Of a stretch of DNA of 8,280 bases, positions 1 through 6,536 are shown one piece after another. Below the pieces are notes generated by a model. The model saw only the letters and a list, made by a program, of their open reading frames with translations. It did not search any database and was not told the origin of the DNA. The translations under genes were made by a program, and so were the position numbers. Origin of the DNA: an uncultured Oceanobacillus sp. (lineage in GTDB: Bacteria; Bacillota; Bacilli; Bacillales; Amphibacillaceae). The stretch lies in the NCBI GenBank assembly GCA_938004015.1, contig CALKWU010000227.1:1-8280 (forward strand), read 5' to 3'. How positions within the stretch are numbered: position 1 is the stretch's first letter; the number at the start of each line of letters is the position of its first letter.

Positions 1-569
1 GAACGGACGAGTCTTCCGAAAATCGGAACATTGATGATGGCAATGGCGAGCAAGGCGTTCTGTAAAGATGGTCCGATGATGGCGACGATTGCAATCGCCA
101 ACAGGATACTTGGAAAAGCGAGTAGAATATCAAACATACGGGAAATGAGCATGTCTACCCAACGGCCGAAATATCCGGCAATCACACCTAAAAGCGTTCC
201 AAAGACGAGTGCCCCTGTGACTGCGAAAAACCCGACCATCAAGGATACACGGGCCCCATATACTAATCTTGTGAAAATATCACGACCTAAGTGATCCGCT
301 CCCAACCAATATTCTTCAGAAGGCGGGTGGAGTCGATCGGCAAGGTTCTGTTCATCGTATGGAGTCGAAGTCAACAACGGCGCAAACAGAGCAATCAATA
401 TAAAGAAAATAATGATGGAAAACCCAATGATGGCGAATTTATTTCTTCTCAGCTGCCGGAATGCATCTTTCCAAGGGGAAGTCGCGTCCATTTCATCCGT
501 TTCAAACTGTCCTTGAGGCCCTGAAGGATTTGGTACAATCTGCTCTGTACTTTTTTCTTCTAGCTTCAT
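1..569 (-). CDS. Peptide/nickel-class ABC transporter permease, DppC/OppC/AppC-like (3' end outside window)
   Basis: This is the second membrane subunit of a peptide-class ABC importer, which would pair with the upstream permease to form the transport channel. About 189 residues are visible and the C-terminus is cut by the window edge. The ATG at 569-567 begins MKLEEKSTEQ and is preceded by an AGGGGG ribosome binding site 8 nt upstream. A soluble, polar N-terminal tail of about 43 residues (with TSPWKDAFRQLRRNKFA) leads into a first hydrophobic helix (IIGFSIIIFFILIALFAPLL), as in the OppC_N domain. Then come the family-typical WLGADHLGRDIFTRLVYGAR segment (around residues 88-107) and further membrane helices of the BPD_transp_1 domain, including DILLAFPSILLAIA. 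The EAA loop that contacts the ATPases lies beyond the edge. The gene starts only 12 nt after the stop of the partner permease, so it is co-transcribed. The substrate cannot be read from this subunit. Confidence 0.95.
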   Translation of the reverse strand, partial: MKLEEKSTEQIVPNPSGPQGQFETDEMDATSPWKDAFRQLRRNKFAIIGFSIIIFFILIALFAPLLTSTPYDEQNLADRLHPPSEEYWLGADHLGRDIFTRLVYGARVSLMVGFFAVTGALVFGTLLGVIAGYFGRWVDMLISRMFDILLAFPSILLAIAIVAIIGPSLQNALLAIAIINVPIFGRLVR

Positions 570-581
570 TTGTACCACCCC

Positions 582-1583
582 CTAATACTTGATCCTTGGA
601 TCGAGTTTTTTGTATAAAATATCGACCAATAAGTTGATCATGACAAAGATGAATGCAATGACGAGGATGCCGGATTGGATCACCGGATAATCCCGATAGT
701 TGATCGCTTCATACACATAACGCCCGATTCCCGGCCAGCTGAAAATCGTTTCCGTCAAAATCGCTCCGCCTAAGAGGACCCCCGTTTGCAATCCGATGAC
801 AGTCAGCACAGGAATCATCGCATTTTTCAACGCATGCTTATAGATGACTAAAAATTGGCCGGAACCTTTTGCCCGGACCGTCCGGATATAATCCGATTGC
901 ATCACTTCCAACATGCTCGACCTCGTCATCCGGGCGATGATCGCCATAGGGATAGTGCCTAAAGCGATACTAGGCAAAACCAAATGTTTCAAAACCGTGA
1001 TCGTCCGGGCAAAGTCCAAATGGATCAACGAATCCAACACATATAAATGGGTGATCGGTGCAATCGGGTCTCGGGAATCTTGTCTTCCATGGGCAGGCAA
1101 CCAGCCGAGTTCTTGAGCGAAAATCCATTGCTCCATCAACGCCAACCAGAACACCGGCATGGAAACACCGATCAAAGCAAACAACATGGCCAAAAAATCG
1201 AACCAGGAATTTTGTTTCCACGCACTGATGATTCCCGCATTCACCCCGACAATGACGGCGAAAAGCATGGCAAAAAACGTCAATTCAAAGGTCGCCGCTA
1301 TGTAAGGTACAATTTCTTTTGATATTTCAGTATTCGACCGAAGCGATGTGCCTAAATCACCTTGCAATAAATTTAAAATATATTGGCCATATTGGACAAA
1401 ATAAGGTTCATTCAATCCCATTCTTTCTTCCAGTTGGGCAATCGCATCGGCTGTAGCCGCTTCCCCTAAGATGACTTGCGCCGGATTGCCTGGTATCAGA
1501 TGAACGATGGAAAATGTGATCAATGTCATTCCAATCAATACCGGAATCAACATCAACAAGCGACGAATGATATATGTTGTCAT
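582..1583 (-). CDS. Peptide/nickel-class ABC transporter permease, DppB/OppB/AppB-like
   Basis: This is the first membrane subunit of the importer: 333 residues, full length for the family (about 305-340). The N-terminus MTTYIIRRLLMLIPVLIGMT is the usual RR-containing start of DppB-type permeases, followed by the HLIPGNPA segment. After a periplasm-like loop (ending GDLGTSLRSN, about residues 75-84) come five more hydrophobic segments of the BPD_transp_1 domain. The ARMTRSSMLEV and DYIRTVRAKG motifs (residues 217-227 and 231-240) form the EAA loop that docks on the ATPases, followed by HALKNAMIPVLTVIG. The C-terminal LDPRIKY is typical of the family. The local sequence around LPSIALGTIPMAIIARMTRSSM resembles dipeptide-type DppB more than OppB. 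The ATG is preceded by GAGGG 7 nt upstream. The gene lies 106 bp after the binding-protein gene, with a terminator in the gap, and 12 nt before the second permease. I infer peptide transport; nickel or another small solute cannot be excluded. Confidence 0.95.
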   Translation of the reverse strand: MTTYIIRRLLMLIPVLIGMTLITFSIVHLIPGNPAQVILGEAATADAIAQLEERMGLNEPYFVQYGQYILNLLQGDLGTSLRSNTEISKEIVPYIAATFELTFFAMLFAVIVGVNAGIISAWKQNSWFDFLAMLFALIGVSMPVFWLALMEQWIFAQELGWLPAHGRQDSRDPIAPITHLYVLDSLIHLDFARTITVLKHLVLPSIALGTIPMAIIARMTRSSMLEVMQSDYIRTVRAKGSGQFLVIYKHALKNAMIPVLTVIGLQTGVLLGGAILTETIFSWPGIGRYVYEAINYRDYPVIQSGILVIAFIFVMINLLVDILYKKLDPRIKY

Positions 1584-1629
1584 CTTTTCACCCTCATTCT
1601 GTTGAATCTTTCTCTTCTTTACAAAAAGA

Positions 1630-1655
1630 GGGATAGCAGCATCAACTACTATCCC
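1630..1655 (-). terminator. Intra-operon Rho-independent terminator/attenuator between binding protein and permease genes
   Basis: Arms at 1655-1646 and 1639-1630 (minus-strand GGGATAGTAG and CTGCTATCCC) form a 10-bp stem with one G-U pair and a 6-nt loop (TTGATG). On the minus strand a run of seven A precedes the stem and TCTTTTT follows it, so the A/U flanks can extend the helix and supply the U-tract. The G-U pair is allowed only in the minus-strand RNA (the plus strand would have a C-A mismatch), which favours action on the operon transcript. It sits about 35 bp after the binding-protein stop and about 46 bp before the first permease start. I infer partial termination that raises binding protein over membrane subunits, or 3' end protection of a processed mRNA. 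Confidence 0.85.
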
Positions 1656-1689
1656 TTTTTTTCATGATACTGATTGCCAGCATGCGCAC

Positions 1690-3378
1690 TTAATCCACCA
1701 AATCTACTTCTGCAAGGGATTCACTCGTCGATGGATGTGGCACATAATCCACCACGCGACTGGATGTCGCCATGACCGGTGTCGAGTGTACGAGCGTCAC
1801 CATTGGTGAATCTTCGGCGATGATCTCTTGGGCTTGTGCGTATAGTTCAGCCCGCTCATCTTGGTCGACTGCTCGTTTTGCTGCATCCAGCAGTTCATCC
1901 ACTTCATCATTTTGATAGAATTCACGGTTGCTAGTACCGGCGTTGGATCCGTGCAACAGACTGCTCAAGAAGTAGTCCGGATCTCCATTTGTCCCTGACC
2001 AGCCAAGCATATAAAGCTGATGTTCACCTTGAGATGTTTTTTCCAGATACGGAGCCCATTCTTCCCTCACAATGGTTACGTCAATCCCGACTTCCGCCAA
2101 GTTATTTTGGACGATTTGAGCCACGGTTTCCGGATCCGGCATGTATGGCCGTGCAACAGGCATTGTCCATAGTTCAAGCTCCATACCATCAGGGAATCCT
2201 GCCTCTGCAAGCAATTCACGTGCTTTATCCGGGTCATACTCATAAGGCTCCACATCATCGTTATAACCTAGGTAACCTGGAGGCAGCGGGTTTTTCGCCG
2301 TGGTTGCATATCCCGCATACAAAGCATCCGCTATCGCTTGTTTATCGATCGCATAGTTGATCGCTTGGCGGACTTCCTTAATATCGAGCGGTTCTTTTTG
2401 CGTATTGAAACCTAAGTAGCCAATGTTGTTTTCAGCTCTTGTGAGAAGCACCAAATCCTCTTCTGTTTCCACCCCGGCAGCATCATCCGGATTCAACCCG
2501 TCCATGATGTCGATTTCTCCCGAACGAAGTGCAACCAATCGGGCAGCGTTATCCGGAATCACTTCAAAAATGACCCGATCCAATTTCGGCAATCCTTCAA
2601 TCCGGTAATCTTCAAATTTTTCAAGCACGATCGAGTCGTCCTTCGTCCAGCTGACGAATTTGAATGGACCGGTTCCTACTGGATTTTCATTGATATTCGG
2701 CCCATATTCTTCCAATGCCGCAGGAGATGTGATGGCAAAATAACTCATTCCCATATTTTGCAGGAAGAACCCTAACGGTTGATTCAAAATGAATTCTATT
2801 TCATAGTCATTGACGACATTGATTTCTTCAATGACATGCCCCGGATCGCCTTTATAGCCGCCAAACATCGTTCCATACATGGAATACACATAGCCGTCGT
2901 CAGTGAATGCATACTCATGTTCCGGATCGGCCCATCTTTCAAAGTTTATTTTCACGGCTTCCGCATTGAAAGGTGTTCCATCATGGAACGTCACTCCTTC
3001 TTCCAAGTAAAAGGTGTACTTCAAGCCATCATCGGAAACTTCCCAGTCATGGGCAAGGGCTGGTTTCAAATCAAAAGATTCTTTGTCAAATGTGATCAAC
3101 CCTTCCAACACTTGCTGGGTCACTCGGGATGATTCTCCGTCCGTTGTGCTTCCAGGATCCAAACTTTCCGAGTCCCCCCCTCTCGCAAAAACCAACACTT
3201 TTTCACCGGAAGCAGCTGTTTCTTCCTCTTCCGCTTCCTCTTCTGTCGGCGACTCTTCCGTTTCCGTCGTATCATCTTCTACATCTTCGGGATCGGCGCT
3301 GCCGTCTCCACTGCATGCCGCCAGTACGAGCAAAAACGCCAAAAACAAAGCAGCAAGCAAAGTTAAGCGAAATCTCAT
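1690..3378 (-). CDS. Peptide/nickel-class ABC transporter substrate-binding lipoprotein (SBP family 5, AppA/DppE/OppA-like)
   Basis: This is the extracellular receptor of the importer, anchored to the membrane by lipid: 562 residues, normal for the family (about 520-600). The N-terminus MRFRLTLLAALFLAF is a type II signal peptide ending in lipobox LAAC, with Cys22 as the predicted lipidated residue. A very acidic, low-complexity linker (residues about 25-58, rich in D, E and T) joins the anchor to the SBP_bac_5 domain. That domain opens with VLVFARGGDSESLDPG and carries the family signature around residues 106-148 (LAHDWEVSDDGLKYTFYL, then GVTFHDGTPFNAEAV). Later segments include PVGTGPFKFVSW, REVRQAINYAIDK and GWSGTNGDPDYF. 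I chose the ATG at 3378 because AAGGGGGT lies 7 nt upstream and the signal peptide begins there; a reading 28 codons longer would overlap the ATPase gene and bury the signal. The gene starts 37 bp after the second ATPase, and a terminator follows it. The ligand is not known; oligopeptide is the likeliest. Confidence 0.95.
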   Translation of the reverse strand: MRFRLTLLAALFLAFLLVLAACSGDGSADPEDVEDDTTETEESPTEEEAEEEETAASGEKVLVFARGGDSESLDPGSTTDGESSRVTQQVLEGLITFDKESFDLKPALAHDWEVSDDGLKYTFYLEEGVTFHDGTPFNAEAVKINFERWADPEHEYAFTDDGYVYSMYGTMFGGYKGDPGHVIEEINVVNDYEIEFILNQPLGFFLQNMGMSYFAITSPAALEEYGPNINENPVGTGPFKFVSWTKDDSIVLEKFEDYRIEGLPKLDRVIFEVIPDNAARLVALRSGEIDIMDGLNPDDAAGVETEEDLVLLTRAENNIGYLGFNTQKEPLDIKEVRQAINYAIDKQAIADALYAGYATTAKNPLPPGYLGYNDDVEPYEYDPDKARELLAEAGFPDGMELELWTMPVARPYMPDPETVAQIVQNNLAEVGIDVTIVREEWAPYLEKTSQGEHQLYMLGWSGTNGDPDYFLSSLLHGSNAGTSNREFYQNDEVDELLDAAKRAVDQDERAELYAQAQEIIAEDSPMVTLVHSTPVMATSSRVVDYVPHPSTSESLAEVDLVD

Positions 3379-3385
3379 GTCTTTT

Positions 3386-3393
3386 ACCCCCTT
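3386..3393 (-). promoter_or_regulatory. Ribosome binding site fixing the binding-protein start
   Basis: Minus-strand AAGGGGGT ends 7 nt before the ATG at 3378. It settles the start of the binding lipoprotein at the signal peptide rather than at an upstream in-frame start at 3462. The sequence just upstream, 3394-3415, is almost pure A/T, which would keep the leader open for strong translation. Confidence 0.8.
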
Positions 3394-3415
3394 AAGTTTT
3401 AACAATATATTTATT

Positions 3416-4393
3416 TCATTGCTCGCCATGATATAAATGACAAGCAACAAAACGTCCATCACCAGCCGGTTCCAATTCCGGCCTCACTTTGGAACAAATA
3501 TCCATTGCAAACGGGCATCTCGTGTGGAACGCACAGCCAGCCGGCGGATTTGCCGGGCTTGGCACATCGCCCTCCAAAATGATCCGTTCCTTTTTAATAT
3601 CCGGATCAGGTTCCGGTACGGCAGAAAGCAAGGCTTGTGTATAAGGATGTTTTGGATCTTCATAAAGATCATCTTTATCTGCCAGCTCCACCATTCTACC
3701 CAAATACATGACCCCGACCCGGTCACTGATGTGCTTGACGACACTCAAATCATGGGCAATGAATATGTAGGTCAAATTGAATTCATCCCGCAAATCTCCC
3801 ATCAAGTTCAAAATTTGTGATTGGACGGATACATCCAATGCGGACACCGGTTCATCACAAATGATCAACTTCGGATTGTTCGCCAATGCTCGGGCAATTC
3901 CAATCCGTTGCCTTTGTCCGCCGCTGAATTGGTGCGGGTATCGTGATGCGTGGTATGCACTTAAGCCAACCACTTCCAACAATTCCCTCACCCGTTTTTT
4001 CCGTTCCGCTTTCGACTTCATTCCATGCACCAACAACGGTTCACTGATGATTTTTTCCACCGTATGCCGTGGATTCAAAGAGGCATAAGGATCTTGGAAT
4101 ATGATTTGCATATCTCTCCGCAATTTCCTCATGTCTTCGGAAGGAAGTTCAGTAATATCCTGCCCTTCAAACTTGATTTCCCCTTCCGTCGGCTCGATCA
4201 GACGTAAAATCGCCTTTCCCATCGTTGATTTGCCGCAGCCGGATTCGCCGACAATCCCTAATATTTCCCCTTCCCGCACGTAGAAAGAAACATCATCCAC
4301 GGCTTTCACTTCACCGACTGTCTTTCCGAAAATGCCGCCTTGTATCGGATAATATTTTTTCAAACCTTCCACTTCAAGTATTGGTTGTCGCAT
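3416..4393 (-). CDS. Peptide/nickel-class ABC transporter ATP-binding protein, AppF/OppF/DppF-like
   Basis: This is one of two different ATPase subunits that power the importer from the cytoplasmic face: 325 residues, full length. Visible motifs are Walker A GESGCGKST (49-57), Q-loop Gln100 in IIFQDPYASLNPR, the signature FSGGQRQRIGIARAL (156-170), Walker B LIICDEP (176-182), D-loop SALDVSVQ and the switch His214 in IAHDLSVV. The KYYPIQGG and LKK opening is typical of the F subunit. The C-terminal oligopeptide/dipeptide extension (PF08352 type) has DPKHPYTQALLSAVPEPDP and four cysteines at 287, 293, 300 and 318. These match positions that hold a [4Fe-4S] cluster in recent structures of related importers (established for homologues, inferred here). 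The ATG lies inside the end of the preceding ATPase gene (20-nt overlap), and only a weak purine-rich stretch (GGGAAGGGAAG) lies upstream at long spacing, so translational coupling is likely. In multi-substrate families the exact solute is not fixed by this subunit. Confidence 0.96.
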   Translation of the reverse strand: MRQPILEVEGLKKYYPIQGGIFGKTVGEVKAVDDVSFYVREGEILGIVGESGCGKSTMGKAILRLIEPTEGEIKFEGQDITELPSEDMRKLRRDMQIIFQDPYASLNPRHTVEKIISEPLLVHGMKSKAERKKRVRELLEVVGLSAYHASRYPHQFSGGQRQRIGIARALANNPKLIICDEPVSALDVSVQSQILNLMGDLRDEFNLTYIFIAHDLSVVKHISDRVGVMYLGRMVELADKDDLYEDPKHPYTQALLSAVPEPDPDIKKERIILEGDVPSPANPPAGCAFHTRCPFAMDICSKVRPELEPAGDGRFVACHLYHGEQ

Positions 4394-5384
4394 CCTCTAA
4401 TCGCTTCCCTTCCCTTTCCGCATGTAAAAAGCAGCGGCTTTCACGGCCTTCCCCCAAATCATACAGTTCCGGATTTTCTTTAAAGCACCGCTCAAAGGCG
4501 AATTCACAACGAGGTGCAAAACGGCAACCGACATGATCCTTTTTCGGCCGAAGAACCGTACCTGGAATCGTATAAAGTTTTTCTTCTTTTCCACGGAGTT
4601 TCGGCAACGAACGGATCAATCCTTGTGTATAAGGATGTTGTGGATCTTTCAAAATTTCCCGGGTCGTCCCTTGTTCCACCACTTGCCCGGCATACATGAC
4701 GACCACCCGATCGCAAATATCCGCAACGACCCCCAAATCATGGGTAATCAGTAAAATGCTCGTCTGTTCTTCTTGATTGATTTTTTTCATCAAATCCAAA
4801 ATTTGCGCTTGAATCGTCACATCGAGCGCCGTTGTAGGCTCGTCTGCAATCAGCAAACTTGGGTCACTCGACATCGCCATCGCAATCATCACCCGTTGCC
4901 TCATGCCACCTGACAATTGATGCGGATATTCATTGATGATGTCTTCCGCCCGCGGAATTCCGACGAGCTTCAACATCTCGATTGCCCGTTCATTCGCTGC
5001 TTTTTTACTGACTTTTTGATGGATGCGGATCGCTTCCCGCATTTGATTGCCAATCGTGAACACCGGATCTAAAGAGGTCATCGGTTCTTGGAAAATCATC
5101 GAAATTTCATTACCACGGATGTTTTTCATGCGTTTTTCCGTCGCTTGCGCAAGATCTTCCCCTTTATAAAGGATCGAGCCGCTGACAATTTTTCCAGGAG
5201 GGTCGGGAATCAATTTCAAAACCGACAAGGATGTCACACTTTTCCCGCTGCCGGATTCGCCGACGACACCGACGACCTCTCCCCGATGCACACGGAAGCT
5301 CACCTGATCGACTGCGGGAATTTCCCCCTGGTCGGTGAAAAAATGCGTGCTCAACTTCTTTAGTTCTAAAATCACTTCTGACAT
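4374..5384 (-). CDS. Peptide/nickel-class ABC transporter ATP-binding protein, AppD/OppD/DppD-like
   Basis: This is the other ATPase of the heterodimer and the first gene of the operon: 336 residues from the ATG at 5384. Motifs are Walker A GESGSGKS (42-49), Q-loop Gln99 in MIFQEPMTSLDPVF, the signature LSGGMRQRVMIAMAM (157-171), Walker B LLIADEPTTALD (177-188) and switch His215 in ITHDLGVV. The IFQEPMTSLDP and SGGMRQR forms are those of the D subunit. The C-terminal extension has PQHPYTQGLIRSLP and four cysteines at 287, 293, 300 and 318, the same spacing as in the partner ATPase. A TTG directly before the ATG (5387) is also in frame; GGAGG is 9 nt from the ATG and 6 nt from the TTG, so I prefer the ATG. 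The 3' end overlaps the next ATPase gene by 20 nt. The gene is preceded by a promoter and a CodY-like box. The gene order D-F-A-B-C matches the B. subtilis app operon. Confidence 0.96.
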   Translation of the reverse strand: MSEVILELKKLSTHFFTDQGEIPAVDQVSFRVHRGEVVGVVGESGSGKSVTSLSVLKLIPDPPGKIVSGSILYKGEDLAQATEKRMKNIRGNEISMIFQEPMTSLDPVFTIGNQMREAIRIHQKVSKKAANERAIEMLKLVGIPRAEDIINEYPHQLSGGMRQRVMIAMAMSSDPSLLIADEPTTALDVTIQAQILDLMKKINQEEQTSILLITHDLGVVADICDRVVVMYAGQVVEQGTTREILKDPQHPYTQGLIRSLPKLRGKEEKLYTIPGTVLRPKKDHVGCRFAPRCEFAFERCFKENPELYDLGEGRESRCFLHAEREGKRLEDATTNT

Positions 5385-5426
5385 CAAATCCCCCCTCCAA
5401 CTAAATCGAATAGTGTCTTTTTAATA

Positions 5427-5455
5427 AATATACTGAAATTTTCCTAAAATAGCAA
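5427..5455 (-). promoter_or_regulatory. Predicted sigma-A promoter of the peptide-transport operon
   Basis: On the minus strand, TTGCTA (5455-5450) and TATATT (5432-5427) are separated by 17 bp, giving 4/6 and 5/6 matches to the -35 and -10 consensus. Transcription would start near 5420, leaving a leader of about 36 nt before the ATG at 5384. An overlapping alternative is TTGACT (5466-5461), 17 bp, GAAAAT (5443-5438): better -35, poorer -10. I cannot tell which is used, or whether both are. Confidence 0.6.
5437..5451. promoter_or_regulatory. CodY-box-like palindrome over the operon promoter
   Basis: AATTTTCCTAAAATA on the plus strand matches the CodY consensus AATTTTCWGAAAATT at 12 of 15 positions (mismatches at positions 8, 9 and 15). 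It lies between the -35 and -10 of the preferred promoter and covers the -10 of the alternative one, so bound CodY would block RNA polymerase. Peptide transport operons such as dpp and app of B. subtilis are known CodY targets, so the site fits the context. In AT-rich spacers such matches also arise by chance, and no codY gene is in the window. Confidence 0.5.
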
Positions 5456-5579
5456 GAAAAAGTCAATTGAATTATGAGTCCGTCTTATATATAAATGCCA
5501 ATATTTTGATTCTTAAATTTAGATTAGTATTTTTATCTTATAATTCTGCCGCTCATACTATAATCAATAAGTCCATACA

Positions 5580-5620
5580 AAAAACCACGTTATTTTCCTA
5601 TTCAAAATAACGTGGTTTTT
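5580..5620. terminator. Perfect 17-bp hairpin terminator after the SDR gene, symmetrical in both directions
   Basis: Arms 5580-5596 (AAAAACCACGTTATTTT) and 5604-5620 are exact reverse complements around a 7-nt loop. On the minus strand the CCACGTTATTTT stem is followed by six T, 38 bp after the SDR stop codon, so it is a Rho-independent terminator for that gene. The other strand has an equal hairpin with five T, but no plus-strand gene is seen that needs it. It separates the SDR unit from the transport operon. Confidence 0.92.
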
Positions 5621-5657
5621 ATATGGGTGTTTCCATATCCATGCAAACGTCCAAAGA

Positions 5658-6416
5658 TTAATAAGCCGTCCAGCCACCGTCTGCAGTGATGACTTGTCCA
5701 TTCACAAAACTAGAATCATCGGATGCCAGAAATAATGCAATGGTCGCTATTTCTTCGGATTTTCCGTTACGTGGATTGTTTTGTGTTCCACTCATGGCAC
5801 GTTCTGAACCGAATTTGCTCGGGTTGTCCATGGTTGTACCAATGTTCGTCTCTACACCACCAGGGGCAATCGCATTACACCGTATTCCCTCAAGGGCATA
5901 TTGGAAACCGACATTTTTTGTTAAACCGATGAGAGCATGTTTGGATGCGGTGTATGCTGCTCCTGCACGGGAACCGAACAAGCCACCGACCGATGCATTG
6001 TTGATAATAATGCCGCTTTTCTTTTCTAAGAAGATAGGCAGTGCTTTGCGGATTGCCCACATCGGTCCCGTTGTGTTAATAGCCAAAACCTTATCCCATA
6101 ATTCATTGGTTAGCTCACTGGCAGGCACAAAATTATCCATGATACCGGCATTGTTCACCAATATATCTAGCGTTCCATAAGTTTCAACTGCGGTATCGAT
6201 CATTTTGTCGACATCTTCTTCGACAGCGACATTGCTGACGACAGGTATTGCTTCACCGCCGGCTTCTTTAATGTCATCTGCTACAGAATTTACATTTTCC
6301 TCATTAATATCAGTAACAATTACTTTCGCACCTTCTTTGGCAAAGAGCAAGGCAATCGCTCTTCCCATCCCGGAACCAGCACCGGTGACAACGGCTACTT
6401 TATCCTTTAATTTCAT
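5658..6416 (-). CDS. Classical SDR family NAD(P)-dependent oxidoreductase
   Basis: This is a cytoplasmic short-chain dehydrogenase/reductase of 252 residues, the usual length of the classical type. The Rossmann fold starts with TGAGSGMG (residues 11-18, TGxxxGxG). Asp36 at the end of the second strand points to NAD(H) rather than NADP(H). NNAG is at 88-91, and the catalytic tetrad is Asn114, Ser142, Tyr155 and Lys159 (YTASK). The NAIAPGGVETNIG segment and the C-terminal FLASDDSSFVNGQVITADGG are the normal cofactor-loop and tetramer-interface regions, so the enzyme looks intact. It resembles 3-oxoacyl-ACP reductase, glucose dehydrogenase or acetoin/diol dehydrogenase-like SDRs, but the substrate cannot be called from sequence. 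The ATG is preceded by GGAGGTGG with 9 nt between GGAGG and the start. It has its own promoter and its own terminator, so it is probably a single-gene unit. Neighbouring sugar genes hint at carbonyl or polyol metabolism, but that is only inference. Confidence 0.95.
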   Translation of the reverse strand: MKLKDKVAVVTGAGSGMGRAIALLFAKEGAKVIVTDINEENVNSVADDIKEAGGEAIPVVSNVAVEEDVDKMIDTAVETYGTLDILVNNAGIMDNFVPASELTNELWDKVLAINTTGPMWAIRKALPIFLEKKSGIIINNASVGGLFGSRAGAAYTASKHALIGLTKNVGFQYALEGIRCNAIAPGGVETNIGTTMDNPSKFGSERAMSGTQNNPRNGKSEEIATIALFLASDDSSFVNGQVITADGGWTAY

Positions 6417-6449
6417 TTTGATCCACCTCCATATTATTTTGACATTCTC

Positions 6450-6478
6450 ATCATAACATAAAACACAAGATTGCTCAA
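6450..6478 (-). promoter_or_regulatory. Predicted sigma-A promoter of the SDR gene (extended -10)
   Basis: Minus-strand TTGAGC (6478-6473), a 17-bp spacer, then TATGAT (6455-6450) with a TG one base upstream (TGTTATGAT), forming an extended -10. Matches are 4/6 and 5/6. The start point would be near 6443, giving a leader of about 27 nt that contains the GGAGGTGG ribosome binding site. Confidence 0.7.
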
Positions 6479-6482
6479 TGAT

Positions 6483-6536
6483 TCACACGTGATGTGATTT
6501 TACATGTTTTCCATATTTAGAAACATGAACATTCAT
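6483..6536. repeat. Cluster of small inverted repeats upstream of the SDR promoter, possible operators
   Basis: Three dyads lie just upstream of the -35. TCACA-N5-TGTGA is at 6483-6497, with CACGTG inside it. CATGTTT-N11-AAACATG is at 6503-6527. ATGAA-CA-TTCAT is at 6525-6536 and overlaps the second. They are too small and lack a U-tract to act as a terminator for the kinase gene. Their position would suit an activator or a repressor that bends DNA, but I recognise no regulator consensus. Confidence 0.35.

Noticed and set aside
3379..3462. A 28-codon upstream extension of the binding-protein gene
   Set aside because: It overlaps the ATPase gene, would move the signal peptide inside the protein, and the strong ribosome binding site lies at the later start.
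5471..5501. Alternative promoter for the transport operon (TTGGCA and CATAAT on the minus strand)
   Set aside because: The spacer is 19 bp, outside the usual 16-18, and better placed elements with 17-bp spacing lie downstream.
5686..6180. Long plus-strand open frames, such as this 164-codon one and those at 6685-7203 and 7598-8188
   Set aside because: They lie antisense to well supported genes, show no recognisable domain, and have the composition expected of complement-strand shadows.
6483..6497. CRP/FNR-type site upstream of the SDR gene
   Set aside because: The half-sites are in the inverse order (TCACA-N5-TGTGA rather than TGTGA-N6-TCACA), so it does not match that consensus.
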